From assembly GCF_023487995.1 (NCBI RefSeq), contig NZ_JAMFKN010000006.1:124001-188000 (forward strand): 64,000 nt of DNA, in the 5' to 3' direction. Below the pieces are notes generated by a model. It saw only the letters and a program-made list of their open reading frames with translations. It was not told where the DNA came from and ran no database searches. The position numbers and the translations under genes were made by a program. How positions within the stretch are numbered: the first letter of the stretch is position 1; the number at the start of each line of letters is the position of its first letter. Origin of the DNA: Thermohalobaculum sediminis. Its GTDB lineage: Bacteria; Pseudomonadota; Alphaproteobacteria; Rhodobacterales; Rhodobacteraceae. Below are positions 17,393-29,958 of the stretch, piece after piece.

Positions 17393-18637
17393 ATGCCAGC
17401 ACTGCCCGTTCCCGTCGGTGCCGTCGATCACCTGCCGCGCTGGCGGCGGCCCGAGACGCTATTGATGCTGATGGCGATCGCCTCGCCGCTGGCCTTTGCG
17501 ACATGGATGGCGCTGCTCAACAACTTCGTGGTCGAGGTCGCGCAGTTCGACGGCTTCGACATCGGCGTGCTGCATGTGGCGCGCGAGATCCCGGGCTTTC
17601 TCGCCTTCCTCGTGGTCTGGATCCTGCTGATCCTGCGCGAGCAGGTGCTGGCCTATTGCTCGCTGATCCTGCTGGGGCTGGGCACGGCGATCACCGGCGA
17701 GTTTCCCAGCTTCTGGGGCCTGATGATCACCACCACGCTGTCGTCGGTGGGCTTCCACTACTTCGAGACGATCAACCAGTCGCTGCAACTGCAGTGGATC
17801 CCGAAGGATCGCGCGCCGCGGGTGATCGGGCGGATCGTCTCGGCCGGCTCGTTCGGCTCGCTGGTGGTGTTCGGGCTGATCATCGTCGCGTGGCGCGAGT
17901 TCGACCTGGCTTACTCCACCGTTTACTGGAGCGCAGGGCTGGCCTGCGCCGCGATCGCCGTGTTCTGCTGGATCGCCTATCCGCGTTTCGAGGCGCCGGT
18001 GGCGCAGAACAAGCAGATGGTGCTGCGGCGGCGCTACTGGCTCTATTACGCGCTGATCCTGATCGGCGGCGCGCGGCGGCAGATCTTCGTGGTGTTCGCG
18101 CCCTTCATGATGGTCGAGCGCTTCGGCCTGAAGGTGCACGAGGTCACCGGGCTGATGCTGGCGAACTACATCGCCGTGATGCTGTTCGCCCCCTATGCCG
18201 GGCGGCTGATCCAGCGGCTGGGCGAGTCGACCGCACTGAAGATCGAGTATGTGGGGCTGCTGACGGTCTTCTCGCTCTATGCGGGGATCTATTTCTTCGA
18301 GTGGGGCCTGTGGCTCGCGATGGCGCTCTATGTGGCCGATCACATGCTGTTCTCGCTGGCCATCGCGCACAAGACCTACTTCCAGAAGATCGCCGATCCC
18401 GCCGATCAGGCGCCGACGGCGGCCGTGGCCTTCACCATCAACCACATCGCGGCCGTCACGCTGCCGGCGCCGCTGGGCCTCCTGTGGCTGGCGCAGCCGG
18501 GCGCGGTCTATGCGCTGGCGGCGGCGCTCGCGGTGGTGTCCCTTGGGCTCGCCTTCCTCGTGCCGCGCCATCCCGAGCCGGGCGGCGAGACGCTGTGGCC
18601 CGCGCGCCCCGTGCCGGCCGTCCAGCCCGGCGAGTAG
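17393..18637 (+). CDS. MFS transporter
   Basis: 414 residues with about 12 membrane helices. The N-terminal half reads LLNNFVVEVAQFDGFDIGVLHVAREIPGFLAFLVVW, with no long soluble domain. The substrate is unknown. A GAGG ribosome site precedes the ATG. The MATE gene starts 5 bp after its stop codon, and the two carriers probably form one transcript. It is divergent from the SulP gene; the 197-bp gap shows no clear promoter motif. Confidence 0.88.
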   Translation: MPALPVPVGAVDHLPRWRRPETLLMLMAIASPLAFATWMALLNNFVVEVAQFDGFDIGVLHVAREIPGFLAFLVVWILLILREQVLAYCSLILLGLGTAITGEFPSFWGLMITTTLSSVGFHYFETINQSLQLQWIPKDRAPRVIGRIVSAGSFGSLVVFGLIIVAWREFDLAYSTVYWSAGLACAAIAVFCWIAYPRFEAPVAQNKQMVLRRRYWLYYALILIGGARRQIFVVFAPFMMVERFGLKVHEVTGLMLANYIAVMLFAPYAGRLIQRLGESTALKIEYVGLLTVFSLYAGIYFFEWGLWLAMALYVADHMLFSLAIAHKTYFQKIADPADQAPTAAVAFTINHIAAVTLPAPLGLLWLAQPGAVYALAAALAVVSLGLAFLVPRHPEPGGETLWPARPVPAVQPGE

Positions 18638-18641
18638 ACGC

Positions 18642-20066
18642 GTGACGCGCGAGGCGAGGTTCGTCACCGGCCCGACGATGCGCCATGTCTCGGTGATGAC
18701 GGCGACCGGGGCGGTGGGGCTGACGGCGCTGTTCCTGGTCGACGCGGCCAACCTTTTCTACATCTCGCTCATCGGGCGGGCCGAGCTCACGGCGGCGCTG
18801 GGCTATGCCGCGACGCTGCAGTTCTTTCTCGTGTCGGTCTCGATCGGGCTGTCGATCGCGGCGACGGCGGTGGTCAGCCGGGCCGTCGGCGCGGGGGACT
18901 GGGAGGGCGCGCGGCAGCTTGCGGCATCGTCGATGGCGACGCTGGTCGCGGTGCTCGCGCTGGTCGCGGCCGGCGTCTGGATCTGGCGCGACGCCGCGCT
19001 GGGCCTTCTGGGCGCGAGCGGCGAGGCCCGGGCGGTGGCGGGTGATTTCCTAGCCATCGTGCTGCCGTCGCTGCCGCTTCTTGGCATCGGCATGGTGTCG
19101 GGCGGCCTCCTGCGCGCCGTGGCTGATGCGCGCCGGGCCATGTGGGTGACGCTGGGCGGCGGGCTGATCGGCGCGGTGCTCGACCCGATCTTCATCTTCG
19201 GGCTGGGGCTCGAGGTCACAGGCGCGGCGATCGTCTCGGTCATCGCGCGGGTTGCGATCGCGGCGATCGCGCTGCGGGCGGTGCTGGGCGTCCACGACAT
19301 GGTCGGGCGGATCGGGCTGGCGGGCGCGGCGCGCGACGCGCGGCAGATCCTCGCGATTGCCCTGCCGGCCGTGGCGACGCAGGTCTCGACCCCTTTCGGG
19401 AATGCCTGGATCATGCGGCTCGTCTCGGAGTTCGGGGACGAGGCGGCGGCGGGCTGGGCGGTGTTGTGGCGGGTCATCAGCCTCGTGTTCGGGGGTATCT
19501 TCGCGCTCTCGGGCGCGGTCGGGCCGATCCTGGGGCAGAACTGGGGCGCCGGGCGGCTCGACCGAGTCGGGCAGGCGTTCCGCGATGCGATCCTGTTCGC
19601 CGCGCTCTACGTGGCGGTCGCGTGGTTCCTGATGTGGCACGGCGCCGGCGCGATTGTCGCGGTCTTCGGGCTGACCGGCGCGGGGGCCGAAATCGTGCGG
19701 GCCTTCGGCGCCTATGGCGCGGGGCTCTTTGCCTTCACCGCGGCGCTGTTCGTGTCGAACGCGGCCTTCAACACGCTGGGGCGCCCGCTGGCCTCGACCG
19801 CGTTCAACTGGGCGCGCGATGCCGCGGTGATCCCGATCCTGGTCGCGCTGGTGGGCGTCTCGCTTGGCGCCGAGGGGGCCGTGGTCGTTCAGGGCGCGGC
19901 CGGGATGCTGGTGGGCAGCCTCGCGCTCGCGGCGGCGCTGCGCCATGTCGCGCGGCTCGGCCCCGCGCCGATCGCGGCACGCGCGGTGCCCGCTCCCGTC
20001 GCCGATCCGCTGCCCGAGACGGCCTCCGAGGGGGCGGGACTTCCGATCCGGCCCGCGAGCGGCTAA
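18642..20066 (+). CDS. MATE-family multidrug/sodium antiporter
   Basis: 474 residues with twelve hydrophobic segments in two six-helix halves, typical of NorM/DinF-type MATE proteins. These couple Na+ or H+ entry to export of cationic drugs or metabolites. The GTG at 18642 gives the N-terminus VTREARFVTGPTMRHVSVMT. The later ATG at 18678 is possible but would trim the segment before TM1. The C-terminal 30 residues are Pro/Ala-rich. It follows the MFS gene after 4 bp. Confidence 0.88.
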   Translation: MTREARFVTGPTMRHVSVMTATGAVGLTALFLVDAANLFYISLIGRAELTAALGYAATLQFFLVSVSIGLSIAATAVVSRAVGAGDWEGARQLAASSMATLVAVLALVAAGVWIWRDAALGLLGASGEARAVAGDFLAIVLPSLPLLGIGMVSGGLLRAVADARRAMWVTLGGGLIGAVLDPIFIFGLGLEVTGAAIVSVIARVAIAAIALRAVLGVHDMVGRIGLAGAARDARQILAIALPAVATQVSTPFGNAWIMRLVSEFGDEAAAGWAVLWRVISLVFGGIFALSGAVGPILGQNWGAGRLDRVGQAFRDAILFAALYVAVAWFLMWHGAGAIVAVFGLTGAGAEIVRAFGAYGAGLFAFTAALFVSNAAFNTLGRPLASTAFNWARDAAVIPILVALVGVSLGAEGAVVVQGAAGMLVGSLALAAALRHVARLGPAPIAARAVPAPVADPLPETASEGAGLPIRPASG

Positions 20067-21192
<1,126 letters not shown>

Positions 21193-21196
<4 letters not shown>

Positions 21197-21969
21197 ACCG
21201 CCCGGTGGTCGGCGTCAGCGCGAACGCGCATCTGATCGAGGAAAGCTACCGCGTGCAGGGCTCGGGCGAGCGCACGATCGAGGCGGTGGCGGCGGTGGCC
21301 GATGCGGTGCCGATGATCCTGCCCGGCCTGCCGGGCATGGCCTCGACGGGCGAGTTGGTCGACCTGCTCGACGGGCTGGTGCTGACCGGCGCGCGTCCCA
21401 ACGTGCATCCCGAGTTCTACGGCGAAGCCGAGACCGAGGCGCACGGCCCCTTCGACCGCGGGCGCGATGGCGTGACCCTGCCGCTGCTCCGCGCGATGAT
21501 CGAGGCGGGAAAGCCGGTCTTCGGCATCTGCCGCGGCATCCAGGAGATGAACGTGGCCTTCGGCGGCACCCTGCACCCGGAAATCCGCGACCTGCCGGGG
21601 CGGATGAATCACCGGATGCCGAAGGGCGAGAAGGATCATGGCGTGATCTTCGCCAAGCGCCACCTTGTCCGTTTCCGCGAGGGCGGGGCCTTCCACCGCC
21701 TGCTGGGCGCGACCGAGACGGTGACGAACTCGCTGCATGGGCAGGCGGTCTGGACGGCGGGGCGGCGCGTGCTGGTCGAGGGGCACGCCGAGGACGGCAC
21801 CGTCGAGGCGATCGCCATCGAGGGGGCGCAGGCCTTCGCGCTGGGGGTGCAGTGGCATGCCGAGTACGACGCGGCCGCCGATCCGGTGAGCCGGGTGCTG
21901 TTCGAGGCCTTTGGCGCCGATGCGCGCAAGGCGCGCGCGGCGCGACGCGGTCGGCGCGGGGCGGCCTGA
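21193..21969 (+). CDS. Gamma-glutamyl-gamma-aminobutyrate hydrolase-like (peptidase C26)
   Basis: 258 residues, class-I glutamine-amidotransferase fold. The nucleophile is C113 in GICRGIQE, with the partner pair H222 and E224 in WHAEYD. It resembles PuuD, which releases GABA from gamma-glutamyl-GABA in putrescine degradation, but no puu genes are nearby, so the substrate is unproven. ATGA overlaps the preceding stop, so it is translated with the FG-GAP gene. Confidence 0.87.
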
Positions 21970-21997
21970 GGCGGGTGCCGGCACGCGGGGCGCGCGG

Positions 21998-23272
21998 TCA
22001 GCGGGCTTCGGCTTCCAGCGCCTCGGTAAGCACCGCGTAGAGGTCGTCGACCCGGATCGGCTTGGCAAGATAGCCGTCGAGCCCCGATGAGAGATAATGC
22101 GCGCGGTCGGCCTCGCGGGCATGGGCGGTCAGCGCGATGATGCGCGCGGGATGGCCCATCGCGCGGATCTGGCGCGTCGCCTCGAGCCCGTCCATCACCG
22201 GCATCTGGATGTCCATCAGCACGAGATCGGCCGGCATGGCCTGCATGGCCTCGACCGCCTGCGCGCCGTCCGAGGCGACCGCGACCGAGGCGCCGGTGGG
22301 GGCGAGCATCGCGCGCAGGAGCGCCTGGTTGGTGCGCACATCCTCGGCGATCAGGATCCGGCGGCCGGCGAAGGCGGGAATTGCGTGCGCGCGCTCCGCC
22401 GGACCGTCGCCAGTGGTGCGGGCGACATCGACCAGCGCATCGATGACCCGGCGCCAGTTGCGGCGCTGGGGCACGAAGCGGTCGACGCGCGGGAACTCCG
22501 ACGGATCGAGGCCCTCGGGCCCGACCATGACGATCCGCGGCGGCCCGCCCGGTAGCGTCCCGAGGCGCTCGAGCGTCGCCGAGGGATCGGCGCCGAGGCC
22601 GAGCGGGCAAATCAGCGCGAGATCGAAGGCCTCTCCCGCCCGGGCCGCTGCATGGGCGGCGCCGAGCGCGGCATCCGCCATCGTCTCGACCCGGGTGGCG
22701 ATGCCGAGCGCGGCGAAGGATCGCTCGAGCCGCCTTGGGTCAAGCGCCGCGCGCCGCAGGATAAGAAGGCGCCGACCCCGCAGGGCCCCACCCCAGTGGC
22801 TGCCGAGCGGGGCCGATGAGGGCGTTGCGCGGCTGACGAAGCGGAGGGCGAGGCGCGCGACCCCGTCGGCGGAGGCGGGGCGCTCCTCGATCGTGGCGCC
22901 GAGCGCATCGGCCGCCTCGGCAAGCTCCGGTGTCATCGCCGCGCAGCCGGATGCGGTGGGGCCGAGATGGGTGGCCTCGATCAGAAGAGGGAGGCGGCCC
23001 TCGGCGGTCTCCGGCACGCGCGCGCCCAAGGGGCCGCTCACGGCGCAATCGTCGTCGGCCCAGACCGCGATCGCCCGCTCGCCGGCCGGGCCGGCGGCGG
23101 CGAGCCATGCGGCGAGCGCGCGAAAGGCGGCCCCGAGCGGCGCGGCGCCGGTGATGATGCGGTCGGGCAGCCGCAGATCGACATGCACGTCGGTCAGCCT
23201 GAGCGCCGCCGGGTCGAGGCTGGCCTTCAGGCTGTCGCGAAGGACCGCGTCGGGGGTGCTTCCTTGGGCCAT
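21998..23272 (-). CDS. Receiver-domain protein with decayed kinase-like and receiver-like N-terminal regions
   Basis: 424 residues. Residues 304-424 are an intact receiver domain: acidic pair E310/D311, phospho-acceptor D354 in LMDIQMPVMDG, T382 and K404. Residues 168-285 read like a second receiver fold that has lost the acidic pair, the aspartate and the lysine. Residues 15-155 have the pattern of a histidine-kinase HATPase region without N, G1 or G2 box residues (compare ELAEAADALGATIEERPASA with the end of kinase ATPase domains). There is no H-box, DNA-binding or output domain. The most likely origin is a hybrid sensor kinase that kept only its terminal receiver. It may act as a phosphate sink or a protein-interaction regulator. 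Confidence 0.8.
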   Translation of the reverse strand: MAQGSTPDAVLRDSLKASLDPAALRLTDVHVDLRLPDRIITGAAPLGAAFRALAAWLAAAGPAGERAIAVWADDDCAVSGPLGARVPETAEGRLPLLIEATHLGPTASGCAAMTPELAEAADALGATIEERPASADGVARLALRFVSRATPSSAPLGSHWGGALRGRRLLILRRAALDPRRLERSFAALGIATRVETMADAALGAAHAAARAGEAFDLALICPLGLGADPSATLERLGTLPGGPPRIVMVGPEGLDPSEFPRVDRFVPQRRNWRRVIDALVDVARTTGDGPAERAHAIPAFAGRRILIAEDVRTNQALLRAMLAPTGASVAVASDGAQAVEAMQAMPADLVLMDIQMPVMDGLEATRQIRAMGHPARIIALTAHAREADRAHYLSSGLDGYLAKPIRVDDLYAVLTEALEAEAR

Positions 23273-23319
23273 GGGACCGTGTGCATCGCTTGGGTTCGAT
23301 CCGACACTATTCAGTGAAG

Positions 23320-23327
23320 ATGGTTAA
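23320..23327 (-). promoter_or_regulatory. CtrA half-site-like motif upstream of the receiver gene
   Basis: TTAACCAT on the minus strand, 47 bp upstream of the receiver-protein start, in the only AT-rich stretch of that gap. A second TTAAC lies about 15 bp further upstream. TTAACCAT is a described CtrA 8-mer in alphaproteobacteria. The occurrence is seen; binding is inferred. Confidence 0.35.
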
Positions 23328-23369
23328 AGAATGGTTTCAAGTTAAGCTGGCACAGGCGGCGTGGCCGCG

Positions 23370-23798
23370 TCAGAGCCAGTCCTGCAGGATTGGCACCAGC
23401 GGCACGTCGGCTGGGGGCATCGGGAAGCCCCGGAGTTCCCCCTTGCGCGCCCAGGCGAGGCGCTGGCCCTCGCGCGGCGTGACCGTGCCCTGCCACTTGC
23501 GGCAGGCATAGAGGGGCATCAGCAGATGGAAGCTATCATAGGCATGGCTGGCGAAGGTCAGCGGCGCGAGGCAGCTTGCCCAGGTGTCGATGCCCAGTTC
23601 CTCGTGCAGCTCGCGGATCAGGCAGGCTTCGGGGGTTTCGCCCGGCTCGACCTTGCCACCGGGAAATTCCCACAGTCCCGCCATGGACTTGCCGGCGGGG
23701 CGCTGGGCCAGCAGGACGCGCCCGTCGGCGTCGATCAGCGCGACCGCGGCGACGAGGACGACGGGCCGCGCTGCGGCGTCACGAGCGGTAGTCGGCAT
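23370..23798 (-). CDS. mutT: MutT-type Nudix hydrolase (8-oxo-dGTP diphosphatase)
   Basis: 142 residues. The complete Nudix box runs from G48 to I70, with E54, R62, E63, E66 and E67 in the G-x5-E-x7-REU-x-EE-x-GU order. It is preceded by the MutT-specific WEFPGGK. It removes oxidised dGTP from the nucleotide pool. The start at 23798 lies inside the last codons of argJ (20-bp overlap), so the two are translated together. A longer in-frame start is unlikely because it would deepen the overlap. Confidence 0.92.
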   Translation of the reverse strand: MPTTARDAAARPVVLVAAVALIDADGRVLLAQRPAGKSMAGLWEFPGGKVEPGETPEACLIRELHEELGIDTWASCLAPLTFASHAYDSFHLLMPLYACRKWQGTVTPREGQRLAWARKGELRGFPMPPADVPLVPILQDWL

Positions 23799-25134
23799 TG
23801 ATCTCGATGTAGCGCTTGGTGAGATCGCAGGTCCAGACGGTGGCCTCGGCCTCGCCCACGCCCACATCGACATGGATGTCGATCTCCTGCCGCTTCATGT
23901 AGGCAGCCCCGTCCGCCTCGCGGTAGCCGGGCGAGACCCAGCCCTGCTCGGCCACCACGATGTCGCCGAAGCGGATCGAGAGACGGTCGCGGTCGGCCGC
24001 CTCGCCGGCCTTGCCAACGGCCATGACGATGCGGCCCCAGTTGGGATCCTCGCCCGCCACCGCGGTCTTGACGAGGGGCGAGTTCGCCACTGAAAGCCCG
24101 ATCCGGCGCGCCGCCGCAGGCGAGGCGGCGCCGGAGATGGTGATGCGCACGAGCTTGGTCGCCCCTTCGCCGTCCTTGACGACCTGGATCGCGAGATCGC
24201 GCATGACGCCCTCGAGCGCCGCGATGAAGGCAGGCAGGCGCCGGTCGGCGGCATCACGGATCGGCGCCATGCCGGCCCGGCCGGTCGCGCCCACGAGCAG
24301 CGTGTCCGAGGTCGAGGTGTCGCTGTCCACCGTGATCGCGTTGAAGGTGCGGTCGGTCAGCGCTCGCACGGCCTCTTGCAGCACCGGCTGGGCGATGGCG
24401 CAGTCGGTGAAGATGAACACCAGCATCGTGCCCATGTCCGGCGCGATCATGCCCGAGCCCTTGGCGAAGCCCGCGATCGTGACCTGCGCGCCGTCGAGGT
24501 CGACACGCGCGGTCGCGCCCTTGGGGAAGGTGTCGGTCGTCATGATGGCGCGCGCCGCCGGCTCCATCGCGTCAGAGGCCAGCGCCGCCGCCATCTCGGC
24601 GAGCTTGGCGGTGATGCGCTCGTGCGGCAGCGGCTCGCCGATCACGCCGGTCGACGCCATGAAGCAGTTGCCCGCCGCGGTGCCCAGCGCCGCGCCCGCG
24701 GCCTGCATCACGCGCTCGACCGCCTCGCGGCCGTTGCGCCCCGTGAAGGCGTTCGAGTTTCCCGAGTTCACGACGATGCCGAGCGGACCCTCGGCCCCGC
24801 CCGCGAGCGCGGCGATGCGCTCCTCGCACCACAGGACCGGAGCCGAGCGGGTCGCCGAGCGCGTGAAGGTGCCCGCCATGACCGACCCCGGCGCAAGCTC
24901 GGCCAGCATCACGTCGAGCCGGCCCTTGTAGCGCACGCCCGCCGCGCCGGCCGCGAGCCTGACGCCCGCGATGGCCGGCAGGTCGGGGAAGCCCGCCGGC
25001 GCGAGCGGCGAGACGGGGGGGGGCTTCTTCCGGCCGCCGGCGGCCGCCTCGAGCGCCGCGATCTCGGCCGTCAGGGCCTCGAGCTCGCGGCGGCGGGCCT
25101 CGAGCTTCGCGGTTGCGTCATCCCCGGTCGTCAT
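23779..25134 (-). CDS. argJ: Bifunctional ornithine acetyltransferase / N-acetylglutamate synthase
   Basis: 451 residues. ArgJ recycles the acetyl group from N-acetylornithine to glutamate in arginine synthesis and is made as a precursor that self-cleaves. The cleavage-site nucleophile is T236 in APDMGTML, preceded by KGSGMI; NPNWG-like [14 protein letters not shown] is present near residue 370. The conserved domain begins only at [10 protein letters not shown] (residue 41). Residues 1-40 are an extra charged, probably helical segment ([20 protein letters not shown]) ending at RKKPPP. A run of nine C (25015-25023 as G on the plus strand) encodes this proline run. The start at 25134 has a GGGGAGAG ribosome site, and there is no alternative start before the conserved domain. 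Confidence 0.95.
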   Translation of the reverse strand: MTTGDDATAKLEARRRELEALTAEIAALEAAAGGRKKPPPVSPLAPAGFPDLPAIAGVRLAAGAAGVRYKGRLDVMLAELAPGSVMAGTFTRSATRSAPVLWCEERIAALAGGAEGPLGIVVNSGNSNAFTGRNGREAVERVMQAAGAALGTAAGNCFMASTGVIGEPLPHERITAKLAEMAAALASDAMEPAARAIMTTDTFPKGATARVDLDGAQVTIAGFAKGSGMIAPDMGTMLVFIFTDCAIAQPVLQEAVRALTDRTFNAITVDSDTSTSDTLLVGATGRAGMAPIRDAADRRLPAFIAALEGVMRDLAIQVVKDGEGATKLVRITISGAASPAAARRIGLSVANSPLVKTAVAGEDPNWGRIVMAVGKAGEAADRDRLSIRFGDIVVAEQGWVSPGYREADGAAYMKRQEIDIHVDVGVGEAEATVWTCDLTKRYIEINADYRS

Positions 25135-25183
25135 CCCCGTCTCTCCCCTCTCTGCCCGGCCACTCTCTGCCCGTATCGGACGC

Positions 25184-26128
25184 TCAGTTGCCGCTGCCCT
25201 CGCCCTGCGGCGCGATCAGGTCGTCGGCCCGGATCGCAGCCGCGGGCACGGGCGGCTCGGTCACGGTGACGGGGGTCGCGGCGCGCAGCTCCTCCATGAT
25301 CTCGGTCTGGATCGACTGCGTGGCCTCGGCCACAAGCTGGTCGCGAACCTCGTCGAAGCCGGGCACGGGCTTCTGGCGCCGCTCCGACACCTTGATCAGG
25401 TGCCAGCCGAAGGGCGTCTCCACGGGGCCGCCGATCGCGCCGGCCTCGATCGCGAAGGCGGCCTCTGCGAACTGCGGGACCATGTCGGCCTTGACGAACC
25501 AGCCGAGATCGCCACCCCGGCTGGCGGTGCCGTCGGTGCCGTGCTCGGCGGCGAGCGCCGCGAAGTCGGCGCCGGCATCGAGCTGGGCGCGAAGCTCCTG
25601 CGCCTTCTCCTCGGTCTCGACCAGGATGTGGGCCGCGCGGATCTCCTCCTCGGGCGTCGCGGTGGCGAACTGCTGGTCGTAGGCGGCGCGTAGGCGCTCG
25701 TCCGTCAGGCGGGCGGCGACCTCGCTCCGCAGCCACGCGTCTGCCAGCACCGCGCGGATCTGGTTGCGGATCGAGAGGGCGACGTCGAGCCGGTCGTCTA
25801 CGCCCGCGGCGCGCGCGGCCTCCTCCATCAGCGTCTGGTCGATAAGCTGGTCGAGCAGGCCCTGGCTCAGGATCTCGTCGGGCAGATACTGGTACTGCTC
25901 GGGCAGGTCGCGCCTGAGCGAGATGATCTCGCCCAGCGTGATCTCGCGCGCGCCCACGGTCGCGAGCACGCTCGCCGCGCTGATATCGCCATCGATGCCC
26001 GCCTCGGGCACAGCGGCATCGGCAGCGGGCGCGGCGGGGCCTGCGGTCTGTGCCATGGCGGGCGCGGCGAGCATGAAGGCCGCGAACGTTCCCGCGGTCA
26101 GGATGCGGGCGGTTTCGGCGGATCGCAT
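25184..26128 (-). CDS. Periplasmic parvulin-type peptidyl-prolyl isomerase
   Basis: 314 residues with a Sec signal peptide ending AAPAMA-QT near residue 26. A SurA-like helical N-terminal region follows, then a parvulin (PpiC) domain at about 165-255 with [29 protein letters not shown] and [10 protein letters not shown]. It assists folding of exported proteins. The gene lies between argJ (49-bp gap) and the divergent secA; the link to SecA-dependent export is contextual. The start at 26128 gives a standard signal peptide. Confidence 0.93.
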   Translation of the reverse strand: MRSAETARILTAGTFAAFMLAAPAMAQTAGPAAPAADAAVPEAGIDGDISAASVLATVGAREITLGEIISLRRDLPEQYQYLPDEILSQGLLDQLIDQTLMEEAARAAGVDDRLDVALSIRNQIRAVLADAWLRSEVAARLTDERLRAAYDQQFATATPEEEIRAAHILVETEEKAQELRAQLDAGADFAALAAEHGTDGTASRGGDLGWFVKADMVPQFAEAAFAIEAGAIGGPVETPFGWHLIKVSERRQKPVPGFDEVRDQLVAEATQSIQTEIMEELRAATPVTVTEPPVPAAAIRADDLIAPQGEGSGN

Positions 26129-26165
26129 GGTGGCTTGCCTCCTCTGGCGCCGGGGGCCGGGGGCG

Positions 26166-26258
26166 TTGACACCGCCCTGCCACCCCAATACATCACGGGC
26201 GGGCTTGCCGCACGGCTCGGCTGGCACAGTTACGGCGCGGGGCGCGGCCCGGCAAGCC
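26166..26258 (+). promoter_or_regulatory. Possible secA promoter and inverted repeat in its leader
   Basis: TTGACA at 26166-26171 with a poor -10 (TACATC) 17 bp on. Downstream, GGCTTGCCG at 26202-26210 and its exact inverse CGGCAAGCC at 26250-26258 could pair around a 39-nt loop. The 225-bp gap between the parvulin and secA genes holds nothing else recognisable except an AT-rich AAATATTTTT near 26267. Confidence 0.35.
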
Positions 26259-26353
26259 ACGGCACGAAATATTTTTCGCGACGCTCCCACGGCTTCGCGG
26301 GCGTGCCTGCGAAACGGGCGGCCCCCGGACGGCCGCAGGGGAGGCGGGTATCC

Positions 26354-29131
<2,778 letters not shown>

Positions 29132-29197
29132 TCCTGTTCGGCAGGCCGCGCTGCACGGTGTATCCGTGCGCGCCGACTCGCGTCACGATGGTATCCT

Positions 29198-29216
29198 GCC
29201 CCTCGCTGCGAGGGGC
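29198..29216. terminator. Hairpin downstream of secA
   Basis: GCCCCTCG and CGAGGGGC pair exactly around CTG, between the secA stop and the GYD gene start. There is no T-tract. It could end secA transcripts or act in the 5' leader of the following gene, whose GGAGG site follows immediately. Confidence 0.4.
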
Positions 29217-29231
29217 ATGGAGGCAGCCGCG

Positions 29232-29399
29232 ATGGCCACATTCATCGTTCAGGGACGGTATTCCGAAGCCGCGATCAGGGGGTTCGTCAGCAAGCCGGAG
29301 GACCGCGAGAAAGCCGTGTCGAAGCTGATCGAGGCAGCGGGCGGTAAGCTCAAGGCCTTCTACGTCACCAGTGGCGAGAACGATGGTTGCTCAGTGTGA
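29232..29399 (+). pseudogene. GYD-domain protein, N-terminal half (interrupted)
   Basis: The start ATG has GGAGG upstream. The frame reads MATFIVQGRYSEAAIRGF..., a typical GYD-domain N-terminus, up to AFYVTSGEND at 29384. GYD proteins are roughly 95-110 residue alpha+beta (dimeric ferredoxin-like) cytosolic proteins of unknown function. After GEND the frame continues only four foreign residues (GCSV) to a stop. The matching second half (FLVIADAEDGDAV...) resumes at 29959 downstream of a 574-bp segment. The truncated 55-residue product would lack the second half of the fold. Confidence 0.8.
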
Positions 29400-29958
29400 G
29401 GTGGTCCCCGCGTCCTGCGTTACACGCAGTGAGTGTGAGGTTTGTCACAGCTAGGATCGCTGCATTCCGTTGACCCTGTGAGGATTGGGGGCGATGCTCT
29501 TTTTCTTCATCGGTCTGAGATCCCTCTGCGATCTCCCAGGGTTAGTCGCTCCCGCAGTCCGCTTTCGTATGGAGGGGACTATGGAAGCGATTAAGATCTT
29601 CTTGGTTGTCATGTCATGTTCGCCCGACGGTCTTTTCTGTCGCGACCTGTCGGATAATACGGCGTTCAATAGTCTGGATGCCTGCCACGCCGAGCGAGCA
29701 GAAACCTTGCGCGAGATGATGCAGACACACAGAGGCCGACTGGCTCTGGCGCGGTGTCAGTACGTTCTGGTCGAGCGGTACCAAGATGTGTCGAGGGCGA
29801 CAGGCGGCTGTTGCTGAGACTGCTATGTCGTGCCGGTTCGGTATGGCGCAGGCGCAATCGTCGAGGCCGTCACCGCTCTGGATCAAGGATTAAGCTCTTC
29901 TCTTCCGGTGATTGGCACGGCTCCCGCGTGGGTCAGTCTTTCACGGGAGCCGATCCGG
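29385..29958. mobile_element. Low-GC insert splitting the GYD gene; unclassified, no transposase
   Basis: About 574 bp lying exactly between the two halves of the GYD coding sequence (GAT at 29382-29384, TTC at 29959-29961). GC falls to about 45-62 % per 60-bp line against about 70 % outside. Contents: three direct TGTGAGG repeats at 29395, 29434 and 29477; a hairpin CTGCGT-TAC-ACGCAG at 29415-29429; a hairpin GAGATC...GATCTC at 29517-29535; a 78-residue reading frame at 29581-29817; and a 9-bp stem CGGCTCCCG/CGGGAGCCG at 29918-29952 near the right end. The ends share a weak inverted similarity (29389-29412 with 29925-29950, GCTC..GTGA..CGCG). No convincing target duplication was found; CGAT..GGTT appears at both borders. 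It is most like a non-autonomous element with subterminal hairpins. Confidence 0.6.
29581..29817 (+). CDS. Small Cys-rich hypothetical protein inside the insert
   Basis: 78 residues. The ATG is preceded by GGAGGGG at a good distance. The short hydrophobic N-terminus MEAIKIFLVVMSC is followed by six cysteines in all (13, 20, 35, 59, 77, 78), with a helical Arg/Glu-rich middle (CHAERAETLREMMQTHRGRL). The C-terminus is GGCC. It could be a short exported or membrane-associated disulfide protein. I do not recognise a family. Codon use is less GC-biased than in neighbouring genes, in keeping with transfer. The ribosome site supports translation; function is unknown. Confidence 0.5.
   Translation: MEAIKIFLVVMSCSPDGLFCRDLSDNTAFNSLDACHAERAETLREMMQTHRGRLALARCQYVLVERYQDVSRATGGCC

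Noticed and set aside
15498-17465. Long plus-strand frame antisense to the SulP gene
   Set aside because: His/Asp/Arg-rich shadow sequence with no domain; the SulP and STAS motifs are on the other strand.
29385-29958. Group II intron, retron or integron cassette
   Set aside because: No domain V, reverse transcriptase or attC core could be recognised.
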